Assembly (NCBI RefSeq): GCF_900109735.1
Contig: NZ_FOAS01000007.1
Span: 124,001-188,000, forward strand
Direction of reading: 5' to 3'
Length of the DNA stretch: 64,000 nucleotides
DNA from: Atopomonas hussainii
Lineage (GTDB): Bacteria > Pseudomonadota > Gammaproteobacteria > Pseudomonadales > Pseudomonadaceae
Made by a program: the position numbers and the translations under genes. Below the pieces are notes generated by a model. The model was given only the letters and a program-made list of their open reading frames with translations. It had not been told where the DNA came from and made no database searches. Shown in pieces: positions 6,923 to 16,204 of the stretch. How positions within the stretch are numbered: position 1 is the stretch's first letter; each line of letters starts with the position of its first letter.

Positions 6923-8326
6923 ATGGCCCTGCTGACTTTTTACGGTGCGGTTCGTCAGGTGACTGGCTCGTGCTACTTGCTAGAAACCCACGAAGGCGCG
7001 CGCGTGCTGTTGGAGTGCGGCATGCACCAAGGCCTGCGCGATCAAGAGGCGCAGAACGCCGCGCCCTTCCCTTTCGACCCCAACAGCCTCGATGCGGTGG
7101 TGATTTCCCACGCGCACTTAGACCACAGCGGCCTGCTGCCCAAGCTCGCCAGCATGGGCTACAACAAGCCTATTTACGCGACCGAAGCGACCTGCGAACT
7201 GCTTGAACTGATGCTGCTCGATTCGGCGCATATTCAAGAAAAAGACGCCGAGTGGGAAAACCGCTGGCGCGCACGCCAAGGCCGTCCACCAGTGCAGCCT
7301 TTGTACACCACGCTAGAAACGGAAAAGGCGCTGAAATTACGCAGCCCCGTGCCCTACGGCAAAACCGTGCGCGTGGCCAAAGGCGTGGATATCACCTTCC
7401 ATAACGCTGGGCATATTCTTGGCTCGGCGATTGTCGAGCTGGTGGTGCACGATCACGGCCTCACCCGACGCTTGGTGTTCTCCGGCGACTTAGGCAACGA
7501 CTGCACACCGCTGATGCAAGACCCTACCTTCTTGCAAGACGCCGACTTGGTGATGCTCGAATCCACCTACGGCGATCGCGATCACCGCTGTAGCGAGGCC
7601 ACCGAGCAAGAACTGCTCGAGATTCTCCAGCAAGCGCACCGCGATGGCGGCAACGTGCTGATTCCCTCGTTTGCCGTGGGCCGCACGCAAGACTTGTTAT
7701 TCCACTTAGGACGTTTCTATCACCAAGGCAAACTGCCGCAGCAGGCAGTGTTTCTCGACAGCCCCATGGCGATTCGTGCCAACGCCATTTATTCGCGCTT
7801 CCGTGACCAGTTTAATGAGGCCGATAAGGCAGAAATCCGCAGCCAAGGCGCCGACACGCTGGAAAAATGGCTGCCCGTGCTGCGCTGCACGCCCAACGCC
7901 GAAGACTCCATGGCCATCAACCGCTTCAAAAGCGGCGTGATCATCATTGCCGGCAGCGGCATGTGCACCGGCGGGCGCATCACCCACCACTTCAAGCACA
8001 ACCTGTGGCGCGAAGAATGCCACGTCGTGTTCCCCGGCTTTCAGGCCAAAGGCACGCTAGGACGGCGGATTGTCGATGGCGAGCCGGTGGTGCGCGTGCT
8101 GCATCAACGCTTAGCGGTAAAGGCGAAGATTCATACCCTAGGCGGCTTCTCCGCCCATGCCGGGCAAAATCAGCTGCTTGAGTGGGTCGGCCATTTCGAC
8201 AAGCGCCCCGAGCTGTATCTGGTGCATGGCGAACTGGAAAAAACCAAGGCGCTACAGGCGGCGGTCAAACAGCACTTTGACTGGGATGCCAACATCCCCG
8301 AGCAGGACGAACAGATCGCCTTTTAA
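6923..8326 (+). CDS. Metallo-beta-lactamase/beta-CASP RNase (Cft2/YSH1 family)
   Basis: A 467-residue protein: N-terminal metallo-beta-lactamase domain with the zinc motif HAHLDH (His63, His65, Asp67, His68), a central beta-CASP domain, and a C-terminal segment with the conserved late His motifs (GGFSAHAGQ, LVHGE). Members are zinc-dependent RNA endo/exonucleases; no substrate can be assigned. A strong ribosome site AAAGGAGG precedes the ATG. The candidate ANR box upstream suggests oxygen-responsive expression. Confidence 0.9.
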   Translation: MALLTFYGAVRQVTGSCYLLETHEGARVLLECGMHQGLRDQEAQNAAPFPFDPNSLDAVVISHAHLDHSGLLPKLASMGYNKPIYATEATCELLELMLLDSAHIQEKDAEWENRWRARQGRPPVQPLYTTLETEKALKLRSPVPYGKTVRVAKGVDITFHNAGHILGSAIVELVVHDHGLTRRLVFSGDLGNDCTPLMQDPTFLQDADLVMLESTYGDRDHRCSEATEQELLEILQQAHRDGGNVLIPSFAVGRTQDLLFHLGRFYHQGKLPQQAVFLDSPMAIRANAIYSRFRDQFNEADKAEIRSQGADTLEKWLPVLRCTPNAEDSMAINRFKSGVIIIAGSGMCTGGRITHHFKHNLWREECHVVFPGFQAKGTLGRRIVDGEPVVRVLHQRLAVKAKIHTLGGFSAHAGQNQLLEWVGHFDKRPELYLVHGELEKTKALQAAVKQHFDWDANIPEQDEQIAF

Positions 8327-8358
8327 ACCCGTCAGCACCGCTAACTCAGCAATCACAA

Positions 8359-8390
8359 GCGCGGCCCAGCAAACTTGGCCGCGCCTGTTA
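8359..8390 (+). terminator. Weak terminator after the beta-CASP gene
   Basis: GCGCGGCC / GGCCGCGC 8-bp stem with a 10-nt loop, followed by CTGTTAAGCTTT; the T tract is poor. Confidence 0.4.
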
Positions 8391-8421
8391 AGCTTTACGT
8401 AGGAGCTAACAGGAGTTTTCT

Positions 8422-9495
8422 ATGCCCTACGAAACAGACGACTACCTTGCCCGCCACGTGCAGACCAGCGCCATCGACCTGCAAAAGCACGTGGATGAGC
8501 TGCTGCACCAAGCCGTACCCGCCGACAGCGCCAATTTTGATCTGTACCGCGAAATGCTCAGCACGGTGATTCGCATGGCGCAGGCCGACCGTGACCGCTG
8601 GGACGCCAAGATCATGCTGCAAACCCTGCGCGAGATGGAAGGCGCCTTCGCCATGCTGGCGCAGTTCAAACGCCGCCGCAAAGTCACCGTGTTCGGCTCG
8701 GCACGCACCCCGCAAGATCACCCGCTGTATGCCTTAGCGCGCGACCTTGGGCATACCCTGGCGCAATCCGAGCTGATGGTAATCACCGGCGCCGGCGACG
8801 GTATTATGGCCGCCGCTCACGAAGGCGCCGGCTATGAAAACAGCTTGGGCTTTAACATCACCCTGCCGTTTGAACAGCACGCCAACAAAACCGTGCACGG
8901 CACCAGCCATGTGCTGCCGTTTCACTTTTTCTTTCTGCGCAAACTGTTCTTTGTCAAAGAGGCCGACGGCCTAGTGCTGTGCCCCGGTGGCTTTGGCACG
9001 CTGGATGAAGCCCTAGAGGTGCTGACCCTGATCCAAACCGGCAAAAGCCCGCTGGTGCCGGTGGTCTTGCTGGACGCCCCCGAAGGCCGTTACTGGTTGG
9101 ACGCGCTGGCCTTTATGCAAACCCAACTGCGCGATAACGGCTATATCTGCGCCAGCGACTTAAAGCTGATTCGCATTGCCACCACGCCGCAGCAAGCCGC
9201 CGAGGAAATTACCGGCTTCTACCGTAACTTCCACTCCTCGCGCTGGTTGAAAGACACCTTTGTGATCCGCATGAATCACGCACTCAATGAGCAAGCCATA
9301 GCTGAGTTAAAGCATGAGTTTGCTGATCTGTGTAACAGCCACGGTTTCACTCAGCAGCCTTACTCCAGCAGCGAAGCGGATGAACCGGAGTTTTCCGACA
9401 TGATCCGTCTGGCCTTCCATTTCAATGGCCGCGACCATGGTCGCCTGCGTGAGCTGGTGGACTTTATTAACCAGCCGCAACACTGGAAGCAGTAG
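8422..9495 (+). CDS. LOG-family nucleotide-binding protein (TIGR00730-like)
   Basis: A 357-residue Rossmann-fold protein. FGSAR at 91-95 and the signature PGGFGTLDE at 188-196 mark the LOG / 'lysine decarboxylase-like' family, whose studied members hydrolyse nucleoside 5'-monophosphates to base and ribose 5-phosphate. About 80 extra N-terminal residues and a C-terminal extension make it longer than the simple LOG enzymes (about 190 residues) and shorter than PpnN. AGGAG precedes the ATG. Exact substrate is not known; no plant-type cytokinin role is implied. Confidence 0.8.
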   Translation: MPYETDDYLARHVQTSAIDLQKHVDELLHQAVPADSANFDLYREMLSTVIRMAQADRDRWDAKIMLQTLREMEGAFAMLAQFKRRRKVTVFGSARTPQDHPLYALARDLGHTLAQSELMVITGAGDGIMAAAHEGAGYENSLGFNITLPFEQHANKTVHGTSHVLPFHFFFLRKLFFVKEADGLVLCPGGFGTLDEALEVLTLIQTGKSPLVPVVLLDAPEGRYWLDALAFMQTQLRDNGYICASDLKLIRIATTPQQAAEEITGFYRNFHSSRWLKDTFVIRMNHALNEQAIAELKHEFADLCNSHGFTQQPYSSSEADEPEFSDMIRLAFHFNGRDHGRLRELVDFINQPQHWKQ

Positions 9496-9530
9496 GCCTG
9501 ACGGCCCAGCTGAGCAAAAATAACCGGCAT

Positions 9531-9562
9531 AAAAAAAGGAGGCTCATGAGCCTCCTTTTTTA
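9531..9562. terminator. Bidirectional terminator after the LOG gene
   Basis: Perfect palindrome with arms AAAAAAAGGAGGCTC and its complement around CATG-type centre; A run on one side and T run on the other. Works for the plus-strand LOG gene and for any minus-strand transcript from the following gap. Confidence 0.9.
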
Positions 9563-9817
9563 GTCGTCCTGTCCAGCGCGGGTAGCGCAGTGCTGATCTC
9601 GTTGCCTTGTGGGTAACGGCAGGCCGGATACTGCGAACGCCGGTAAGCGTAGCAGCTGGCAGTGCGCTGGTTGGCGACTGCGCTGAAGGACATGTGTCCC
9701 GGCCCTCAAGCTTGATGAGAATTCTAGAGCGCCACGCACGCAATTGCTGATCGAATATGGCACTATAAGGCCACAAATGAGCAATTAAATTCTCTCCTTA
9801 ACCAGAAATCAGCAATC
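9563..9817. other. Gap before AsnC-type regulator; possible short minus-strand ORF
   Basis: No gene of ordinary size. On the minus strand an ATG at about 9692 opens a 49-codon frame rich in Cys, Tyr and Arg whose stop lies inside the terminator loop. It has only a modest GAGGG site. The plus strand carries TATAAG at 9764-9769, which may be the -10 box of the regulator gene, without a well-spaced -35. I would not call a gene here. Confidence 0.3.
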
Positions 9818-10318
9818 ATGCACAACACCCAAGTAAATTCCCTGCAACTGGATCGCTACGACCTGCAGATTTTGCGCGAATTACAGCGCGATGCAGGCCT
9901 GAGCAACCAAGACTTGGCCGAACGCATCGGCCTGTCGGCTTCGCCCTGCTTGCGCCGTGTGCGTCAATTGGAAGAACAAGGCTTAATTCGTCGCCGCGTG
10001 GCGATTTTGGACCAGCGCAAACTGGGCCTGACGTTAAGCGCCTACGTGATGGTGAGCATGGATAAGCACACCCCCGACCGTTTCAGCCACTTTGAAGACG
10101 CGCTGGCTAAATGCCCCGAGGTGCTGGAGTGCTGCCTGATCACCGGCATGGAGGCCGACTACTTAATCAAAGTAGTCGCCACCGATATGGATCACTACCA
10201 GCAATTCTTGCTCGGCACCTTAACCCGCATTGAGGGCGTCTCCAGTGTGCGTTCGAGCTTTATCTTGCGTCCGGTACTGGAGTCTACGCAGTTACCCTTG
10301 GAGCACTTACGCCGCTAG
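9818..10318 (+). CDS. Lrp/AsnC-family transcriptional regulator
   Basis: A 166-residue regulator: N-terminal winged helix-turn-helix (LSNQDLAERIGLSASPCLRRVRQLEEQGLIRR, about residues 28-60) and a C-terminal RAM/AsnC ligand-binding domain (GMEADYLIKVVATDMDHYQQF). The family forms dimers to octamers and senses amino acids. It differs from global Lrp in the helix region, so it is more likely a local regulator; no amino-acid gene is adjacent to hint at its ligand. Confidence 0.9.
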   Translation: MHNTQVNSLQLDRYDLQILRELQRDAGLSNQDLAERIGLSASPCLRRVRQLEEQGLIRRRVAILDQRKLGLTLSAYVMVSMDKHTPDRFSHFEDALAKCPEVLECCLITGMEADYLIKVVATDMDHYQQFLLGTLTRIEGVSSVRSSFILRPVLESTQLPLEHLRR

Positions 10319-10327
10319 AAATGCCGG

Positions 10328-10333
10328 TATAAT
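10328..10333 (+). promoter_or_regulatory. -10 box upstream of the DUF2788 gene
   Basis: Perfect TATAAT 10 bp past the regulator stop. The best -35 candidate is TTACGC at 10307-10312 with a 15-bp spacer, so the element rests mainly on the -10. Confidence 0.45.
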
Positions 10334-10379
10334 CGCGCCCGGTTGAGTGCCGACGGTTCTGCAAGACGAGGTAATGCAC

Positions 10380-10589
10380 GTGGAAAATTACGAAGCCATC
10401 GAACAGTGGCTGATGGTCGCGATGATCACCGGCTTGGTCGGTTTTATGGGCTTTATCGTGTGGGATTTGGCCAAACGCTCTAAAGCAGGTCGCTGGGGCA
10501 CCCTAGTACTGTTCTTCGCGTTAGGCTTAGGCGTGCTCGGTTTTGTGATTAAAACTGTGGTGATTGAAAGCATGGAAGGCGGCTTTTAA
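10380..10589 (+). CDS. DUF2788 small membrane protein
   Basis: A 69-residue protein with two transmembrane helices (AMITGLVGFMGFIVWDLA and TLVLFFALGLGVLGFVIKTVV) joined by a short Lys/Arg-rich loop, matching the pseudomonad DUF2788 family of unknown function. The GTG at 10380 is preferred because ACGAGG ends 8 bp upstream; the ATG at 10374 sits only 2 bp from that site. A promoter -10 (TATAAT) lies about 50 bp upstream, so it is probably transcribed on its own. Confidence 0.8.
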   Translation: MENYEAIEQWLMVAMITGLVGFMGFIVWDLAKRSKAGRWGTLVLFFALGLGVLGFVIKTVVIESMEGGF

Positions 10590-10611
10590 GCGCCGTGCCA
10601 GCCAGCCCGCG

Positions 10612-11268
10612 CTACAGCTGCGCGGGCACCTCGCGCCACTGTCCGGGCGCTAAGTCATCTAGCTGCCACGGACCGACTTTCACCCGCACTAAGCGCAGGG
10701 TCGGCAGATTGACTGCCGCCGTCATACGCCGCACTTGGCGATTGCGCCCTTCACGAATAGTCAGCGACAACCAGCTGGTCGGTACGTTTTTGCGAAAGCG
10801 TACTGGCGGGTTACGGGGCCACAGCTCTGGCTCGGGCATGCACTCCACCACCGCCGGTAGCGTCCAGCCGTCTTTGAGTTCAACCCCTTTGCGCAGCTGA
10901 CGCAGCTGCACATCACTCGGCTCACCTTCGACCTGTACCCAGTAGGTTTTTGCCAACTTGTGCGCAGGGTCGGCGATGCGTGCCTGCAACTGGCCATCGT
11001 TGGTGAGCAGCACAAGGCCTTCGCTATCACGATCGAGCCTGCCTGCCGGGTAAACCCCGCTCACGCTGACAAAATCCTTGAGCGTTTGCCGCCCTTGGCC
11101 ATCGGTGAACTGGGTGAGCACATCAAAGGGCTTATTCAGCAGGATCAGCTTGGGCTCCAGCGGTGCTGGTTTGGCTTGGCGACGCGGTGCTGCCTTGGCC
11201 TGCCCCTTGCTGGCAGCGCGGGCCTTGGCAAAAGCGGCCCCCACTGTGGGCCGACGTGAACGCGGCAT
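10612..11268 (-). CDS. rluE: 23S rRNA pseudouridine synthase, RluE-like
   Basis: A 218-residue RsuA-family synthase without the S4 domain found in RluB/RluF. The catalytic Asp lies in [18 protein letters not shown] and the [12 protein letters not shown] motif is present. RluE modifies U2457 in E. coli 23S rRNA; the assignment to RluE rather than other RsuA members rests on the missing S4 domain and overall length. The start at 11268 follows CAGGGGGCGTT; an upstream in-frame start adds 17 implausible residues. A basic Ala/Lys-rich stretch of about 35 residues precedes the core. Confidence 0.8.
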   Translation of the reverse strand: MPRSRRPTVGAAFAKARAASKGQAKAAPRRQAKPAPLEPKLILLNKPFDVLTQFTDGQGRQTLKDFVSVSGVYPAGRLDRDSEGLVLLTNDGQLQARIADPAHKLAKTYWVQVEGEPSDVQLRQLRKGVELKDGWTLPAVVECMPEPELWPRNPPVRFRKNVPTSWLSLTIREGRNRQVRRMTAAVNLPTLRLVRVKVGPWQLDDLAPGQWREVPAQL

Positions 11269-11341
11269 AACGCCCCCTGAATAAAAACGGCCGCCATTAT
11301 GCCGCTGCTGCACGCGCAACCAAAGCGCCGCACGCTGCCGC

Positions 11342-12817
11342 TTAACGGAACGGTGGCTCGTCGAAACTGCGCAGCTTGCGCGAGTGCAGGTTATTCAGCT
11401 GGCCCTGTAAACGCTGCAAGGTGGCAATACCAATCGCTAAGTGTTGGCTCACCGCGCGCTGATAAAAGCCCGTAGCGGCGCCAGGCAGTTTGATTTCGCT
11501 GTGCAGTGGCTTATCCGACACGCACAGCAAGGTGCCGTAGGGCACTCGCAGGCGATAACCCTGCGCGGCGATGGTGCCGCTTTCCATGTCCACCGCCACC
11601 GCGCGCGACAGGTTAATCAGCGCCCGTTCGTGGGCCCAGTGCAGCTCCCAGTTGCGGTCGTCGTAGGTCAGCACAGTGCCGGTACGCAGACGTTTCTTCA
11701 GCGCATCGCCTTGCTCACCAGTGACTTGCGCGGCGGCTTCTTGCAGGGCTTGTTGCACTTCAGCCAGCGCGGGGATGGGAATATTCGGCGGTAGCACGCG
11801 GTCGAGAATGCCATCGCGGCGCATGTAGGCATGCGCCAGCACATAGTCGCCAATGGTCTGCGACTGACGCAGGCCGCCGCAGTGGCCAATCATCAGCCAA
11901 CAATGCGGGCGCAGCACGGCCAAGTGATCGGTGATGTTTTTCGCATTCGCCGGCCCCACGCCAATATTGATTAAGGTGATGCCTTGGCTATCGCTGGTTT
12001 GCAGGTGGTAGGCGGGCATTTGAAAGCGGTGCCATTCCACGGCATCCACCAAGGCCTGCTGTTCGGCGGGGCTTTGCTCACGCGTGACCCGCACATTGCC
12101 GGGCAGCACCAGCGCCTGATAGCGCGTATCGCTGCGCAGTTGCTCCAGCGCATAACGAATGAACTGATCCACATAGCGGTGGTAGTTGGTGAGCAAAATC
12201 CACGGCTGCACCGTGCGCCAATCACTGCCGGTGTAATGCACGAGGCGGCGTAACGAAAAGTCGGTGCGCGCCGCATCGAACAGCGCCAGCGGCAAGCGCT
12301 CGTTATCGCTCCAGTCATACAGACCGTCGGCCACGCTATCACTGACGGTGGATAAATCCGCACTCGGGAAGACCCGCGCCAACTCGGCAGCACTGACGCC
12401 ACTGCCGGCCAGCTCGTCGCTGCCTTCCATCACATACGGATAAGGAATGCATTGCTGACTAGCGCCGACCTCGACGGTGACGCTGAAGTCGGCCATCAGG
12501 GGCGTCAGCTGATCGAGCAAATAGCGTCGAAAGGCCTGCGGCTGGGTGACCGTGACTTGATACACGCCCGGCAACTGCACTTTGGCATACGCACGCACGG
12601 TGCTCGGCACTTCGCCCTGACAACGATAGGTCAGGCGCAGCTGCGGGTAACAAAACCGCTCGCGTTCGCTGCGACTGGGTTGGCGCCGACTGCGCAGGTA
12701 TTCCGCCAAGGCTTGGCGTAAAGCGGCCTGCGCTTGTTGGTACAGATTATCGAGCCGCTGCACGGCTTCTTCTGCGGTGGCGACCACCACCATTTCGTGA
12801 ATTAACACAGCACTCAC
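11342..12817 (-). CDS. amn: AMP nucleosidase
   Basis: A 491-residue enzyme that hydrolyses AMP to adenine and ribose 5-phosphate, helping set the adenylate pool. The N-terminal Amn regulatory domain is followed by a nucleoside-phosphorylase-like domain with GHCGGLR and [29 protein letters not shown] motifs; the C-terminus ends [11 protein letters not shown] as in other Amn proteins. It starts with GTG at 12817, 7 bp after GGGAG. It is divergent from a 55-codon gene. Confidence 0.93.
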   Translation of the reverse strand: MSAVLIHEMVVVATAEEAVQRLDNLYQQAQAALRQALAEYLRSRRQPSRSERERFCYPQLRLTYRCQGEVPSTVRAYAKVQLPGVYQVTVTQPQAFRRYLLDQLTPLMADFSVTVEVGASQQCIPYPYVMEGSDELAGSGVSAAELARVFPSADLSTVSDSVADGLYDWSDNERLPLALFDAARTDFSLRRLVHYTGSDWRTVQPWILLTNYHRYVDQFIRYALEQLRSDTRYQALVLPGNVRVTREQSPAEQQALVDAVEWHRFQMPAYHLQTSDSQGITLINIGVGPANAKNITDHLAVLRPHCWLMIGHCGGLRQSQTIGDYVLAHAYMRRDGILDRVLPPNIPIPALAEVQQALQEAAAQVTGEQGDALKKRLRTGTVLTYDDRNWELHWAHERALINLSRAVAVDMESGTIAAQGYRLRVPYGTLLCVSDKPLHSEIKLPGAATGFYQRAVSQHLAIGIATLQRLQGQLNNLHSRKLRSFDEPPFR

Positions 12818-12923
12818 GGGCTCACTCCCTCGCCGATTGTCGTCTTCAGTGTCGCCGTTTTAGCGCAGCCTTGCACCCTGCAGAGGGGTCATTTAATGAA
12901 GCTTATGTGACATGCGCGCAGGC

Positions 12924-12937
12924 TTGATGCAGGTCAT
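12924..12937 (+). promoter_or_regulatory. Candidate ANR/FNR box, class II position
   Basis: TTGAT-GCAG-GTCAT (8 of 10 consensus positions). TAGACT at 12959-12964 lies where the -10 of an ANR-activated promoter should be, giving a box centre near -41 from the predicted start. It points at the 55-residue gene. Confidence 0.5.
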
Positions 12938-12995
12938 CTTTTTAACACCATGGCCCTCTAGACTGGCGATAGACAAAGCTCAGGAGGATTGCCTC

Positions 12996-13163
12996 ATGCA
13001 CGTGACCGTTCGCCCCGAAGGGGATCTTTGGCTGGTGTGTTTTGCCAAGCAACGTATCCGCATGCCCAATCAGGCGGCGGCCGAGCAATTTGCCGAGCAG
13101 CTGCGCCAGCGCCTCAATGCGCCGCATCCGTGGCCGCGCATGCCGCTGGCCAAAGCCAGCTAA
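12996..13163 (+). CDS. Small hypothetical protein
   Basis: A 55-residue soluble, basic protein with no recognised family: an N-terminal hairpin (VTVRPEGDLWLVCFAKQRIRMP) followed by an amphipathic helix (NQAAAEQFAEQLRQRLN). The ATG at 12996 follows CAGGAGGATTGCCTC, a strong ribosome site, which argues that it is real. A candidate ANR box sits upstream and a long hairpin follows its stop. Confidence 0.65.
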   Translation: MHVTVRPEGDLWLVCFAKQRIRMPNQAAAEQFAEQLRQRLNAPHPWPRMPLAKAS

Positions 13164-13175
13164 CACTTGGCAGAG

Positions 13176-13227
13176 GCGGGGCCGCTAGGGCATAACGTCG
13201 CCAGTCGTTGTTGCCTAGAGGCCCCGC
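13176..13227 (+). promoter_or_regulatory. Long hairpin masking the DUF1275 ribosome site
   Basis: Arms 13176-13189 (GCGGGGCCGCTAGG) and 13214-13227 (CCTAGAGGCCCCGC) pair over 14 positions with one G/A mismatch; the loop is 24 nt. The right arm contains the AGAGG ribosome site of the next gene and ends 1 nt before its ATG. No T tract follows, so it is more likely a translational control element than a terminator. Confidence 0.6.
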
Positions 13228-13228
13228 T

Positions 13229-13894
13229 ATGTTGAAACAACTCCCACGCTGGGTGGAGCTGGGCAGCTTTGCCTTGGCGCTGGTGGCTGGCAGCGTGAAT
13301 GCCATTGCCTTGCTGGGGTTTAACCATCAAGGGGTGTCGCATTTATCCGGCAGCTCTTCGCTATTGGGCGTTGAGTTGGCGCAAGGGCAATGGCAGGCAG
13401 CGCTGCACCTCTTGGCCATCATGCTGAGCTTTGTGCTCGGCGCCGCATTAAGTGCCGCGCTGATTAACCACCAAGCCTTGCGCGCCGACCGCCGTTACAG
13501 CGGGGTATTGGGCCTAGAAGCCTTGCTACTGGTGTGCGCGGCATTGTTGCTGCAGTACAACCATAGCGCCGGCCATTACTTGGCCTCGCTGGCTTGCGGC
13601 CTGCAAAACGGCATGACCACCACCTACAGCGGCGCGTTGCTGCGCACCACCCATGTGACCGGCATTTTTACCGACTTAGGCATCATGCTGGGGCAACGCC
13701 TGCGCGGTCAGCGCGCCGACCGCCGGCGCATCTGGCTGTACTTGCTGTTGGCCAGCGGCTTTATTGTCGGCGGCGTGCTGGGCACGCTGAGTTACCTCGC
13801 GCACAGCTACAACGCGCTGCTCTGGCCTGCGCTGGCGGCCAGCTTACTGGCGGCCGGTGGTTGGTATCTGTGGCGTCCAGCGCCGCGCCATTAA
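13229..13894 (+). CDS. DUF1275 (YoaK-like) membrane protein
   Basis: A 221-residue integral membrane protein with about six hydrophobic segments. Conserved DUF1275 features are visible: GSVNAIALLGF near the start, LACGLQNGMTTTYSGALLRTTHVTGIFTDLGIMLG in two adjacent blocks mid-protein. Function of the family is unknown. The ATG at 13229 is used; a TTG-initiated longer frame would begin inside the hairpin. It converges with and overlaps the dehydrogenase gene by 4 bp. Confidence 0.85.
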   Translation: MLKQLPRWVELGSFALALVAGSVNAIALLGFNHQGVSHLSGSSSLLGVELAQGQWQAALHLLAIMLSFVLGAALSAALINHQALRADRRYSGVLGLEALLLVCAALLLQYNHSAGHYLASLACGLQNGMTTTYSGALLRTTHVTGIFTDLGIMLGQRLRGQRADRRRIWLYLLLASGFIVGGVLGTLSYLAHSYNALLWPALAASLLAAGGWYLWRPAPRH

Positions 13895-15537
13895 ACCAGC
13901 GGCGTGCTGCGCGCCAACAAGGCTTCGACATCCGTGCCACGCGGCAAGGTGCCGTACACCCGGCCACGCCCGGCGATGCGACTGGCGATAAAGGCATCAC
14001 TGACGGTGCTATTGCCGGCCTCCAACAGCAATTTGGCCTGCATGGCCACAGCGACATCTTCGGTGAGCTGCCGGGCGCGGTACTGAATATCAGCGGTGTC
14101 GGCAAAGTCGTTTTTTAGCTGTTGGATATGCGCCTGCAAATAGCGATCGCCGCTGCCATCGCCCAGCTCATGAAACAACGCTTCGAGTACGCCCGGCTCT
14201 TTCGATAAGGCACGCAGCACGTCTAGGCACTGCACATTGCCGGAGCCTTCCCAGATGGAGTTCACCGGCGCCTCACGGTACAGGCGCGGCATGATGGTTT
14301 CTTCCACATAACCGGCGCCGCCTAGGCATTCGGAGGCCTCGGCGATCATGGTCGGCGCACGTTTGCAGATCCAATATTTACCCACAGCGGTCATCAGGCG
14401 CATGAACTTGTCTTCTTGCTCGTCGTGCTGACGATCCAGCGCGCGGCCAAGGCGCAAGGTCAGCGCCAACGCGGCTTCGCTTTCGAGCGCCAAATCAGCC
14501 AAGACATTCTGCATCAGCGGCTGTTCGGCCAGCACACGGCCACCCACTTTGCGGTGCGCGCAGTGGTGGGTGGCTTGCGTCAGCGCTTGGCGCATCAGGC
14601 TGCTGGAGCCAATCATGCAATCGAAACGGGTCAGCGCGACCATCTCGATAATGGTCGCCACGCCTCGGCCTTCTTCGCCGACCATCCACGCCAGCGCGCC
14701 GCGGTATTCCACTTCGCTGGAGGCATTGGCCCAGTTGCCCAGCTTGTTTTTCAGCCGCTGTACATAAAACTGATTGCGCGTGCCATCCGGGCGGTGACGC
14801 GGCAGCAAGAAGCACGACAAACCCTTGTCGGTATTAGCCAGCGTTAAGAAGGCATCGCACATCGGCGCCGAGCAAAACCACTTATGCCCGACCAGCTCGT
14901 AAGCCTGCCCCGGGCCGCCAACACCCACTGGCGTGGCACGCGTGGTGTTGGCGCGCACGTCGGTGCCACCTTGCTTCTCGGTCATCGCCATGCCGATAGT
15001 GGCGCCAGTTTTCTCGTTGATCGGTAAGTTACGCGGGTCGTATTCACGGCTGAGTACTTTGGGCAGCCAGACCTCGGCCAAATCTGGCTGCAAACGCAGG
15101 CTGGCGACGCTGGCGAAGGTCATAGTCAACGGGCAGGCATTGCCGGCCTCGGCTTGGTTATGCAGGTAGTTCATCGCCGCGCGGGCCACGTGGGCGCCTT
15201 CGCGCGGGTCCTGCCAGGGCGATGAAGGAATACCGTGGGCAATCGCAGTGCGCATTAGCTCATGGTAGGCCGGGTGAAACTCCACCAAGTCGACCCGGTG
15301 GCCATAGCGGTCGTGGGTTTTAAACACCGGCTTGTTTTCGTTGGCTAAAAAGCCCGCCGCCATCAGTGGGCCGCCGGCCAAGGCGCCGTACGCTTGCAGT
15401 TGCGCCTCGGCAAAGCTGCCGCCGTAGTGCTTAACCCAGGCCTGCAACGGCGTGTCTAAGCGGTACAGGTTGGCGCCGTCGAGGCTCGGCACCTGATTAA
15501 ACACTTCGTGGGTTTCGGCAAATTGGCTGGCGGACAT
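13891..15537 (-). CDS. AidB-like acyl-CoA dehydrogenase
   Basis: A 548-residue flavoenzyme of the acyl-CoA dehydrogenase superfamily, in the long AidB branch (E. coli AidB is about 540 residues). Visible are MAMTEKQGGTDVRANTT (FAD/substrate region), WFCSAPMCDAFLTLA, and the C-terminal ECLGGAGYVEE motif. AidB members are linked to alkylation responses but also act as acyl-CoA dehydrogenases; which applies here is unknown. The ATG at 15537 follows GGAG by 8 bp. A TetR gene lies 37 bp upstream on the same strand. Confidence 0.85.
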   Translation of the reverse strand: MSASQFAETHEVFNQVPSLDGANLYRLDTPLQAWVKHYGGSFAEAQLQAYGALAGGPLMAAGFLANENKPVFKTHDRYGHRVDLVEFHPAYHELMRTAIAHGIPSSPWQDPREGAHVARAAMNYLHNQAEAGNACPLTMTFASVASLRLQPDLAEVWLPKVLSREYDPRNLPINEKTGATIGMAMTEKQGGTDVRANTTRATPVGVGGPGQAYELVGHKWFCSAPMCDAFLTLANTDKGLSCFLLPRHRPDGTRNQFYVQRLKNKLGNWANASSEVEYRGALAWMVGEEGRGVATIIEMVALTRFDCMIGSSSLMRQALTQATHHCAHRKVGGRVLAEQPLMQNVLADLALESEAALALTLRLGRALDRQHDEQEDKFMRLMTAVGKYWICKRAPTMIAEASECLGGAGYVEETIMPRLYREAPVNSIWEGSGNVQCLDVLRALSKEPGVLEALFHELGDGSGDRYLQAHIQQLKNDFADTADIQYRARQLTEDVAVAMQAKLLLEAGNSTVSDAFIASRIAGRGRVYGTLPRGTDVEALLARSTPLV

Positions 15538-15574
15538 GCGATTCACTCCGGTGAATTAATTAGGCGCTGGCGGC

Positions 15575-16201
15575 TTAGCTGGCCAAGGCGCCTAAACAAA
15601 AATGGATGAGCGTGCTGCGCACCTGCTGCAAGTCATCTTCGACTTGCGCTTCGCTACGCTGCGCGCGCGCCTGTGGCGACAGCGGGCCGACCAGTACCTC
15701 GGAGATCGCCCCAACCATGCATGCCGCGACAAGGTGCGGATGAGAAACGCGGAATTCGCCATGCTGCTCGCCCTCGCGCAGCACCCCGGCAAACAGCTCG
15801 GCGTAGGCTTCGCGGTAGCGCAGGCGCTGCTCTTCGACTTGCGGATCGACCGGTTCAGCAATCAAGGCCCAAGCCAGTTGGCGGCTATCCCAAGCACGCC
15901 GGGCAAAGCGTTCGATACCCGCACGCAGGCGTTGCAGTGCGCTGCCGTCGGTGGCGAGCACCTCCTGCAGAGCCTCTACTTCGCGTTGGCTGGCCAAGCA
16001 AAACACTTCCGCCGCCAGCTCGCCTTTACCGGCAAAATGCCGATATAAGCTGCCGGTGGCCATGTCAGCGGCCTTGGCCAAGCGCTGCATGGTGAGGCTG
16101 GCAAAGCCGCCTTCTACCACCAGCGCCAGCGCCAACTGCAGCACATGCTCACGCTGCGCACGGTCGCGCGCTTGGCGTTCAGGGGTGTGTCGATAAGCCA
16201 T
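15575..16201 (-). CDS. TetR-family regulator
   Basis: A 208-residue repressor with the N-terminal helix-turn-helix (FASLTMQRLAKAADMATGSLYRHFAGKGELAAEV) and a helical ligand domain. The ATG at 16201 follows AGGATTCTCC; a longer frame to 16225 would cover the presumed operator. It is first in a two-gene unit with the AidB-like dehydrogenase and probably represses both in response to an acyl-CoA or fatty acid. Confidence 0.88.
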   Translation of the reverse strand: MAYRHTPERQARDRAQREHVLQLALALVVEGGFASLTMQRLAKAADMATGSLYRHFAGKGELAAEVFCLASQREVEALQEVLATDGSALQRLRAGIERFARRAWDSRQLAWALIAEPVDPQVEEQRLRYREAYAELFAGVLREGEQHGEFRVSHPHLVAACMVGAISEVLVGPLSPQARAQRSEAQVEDDLQQVRSTLIHFCLGALAS

Positions 16202-16204
16202 GGA

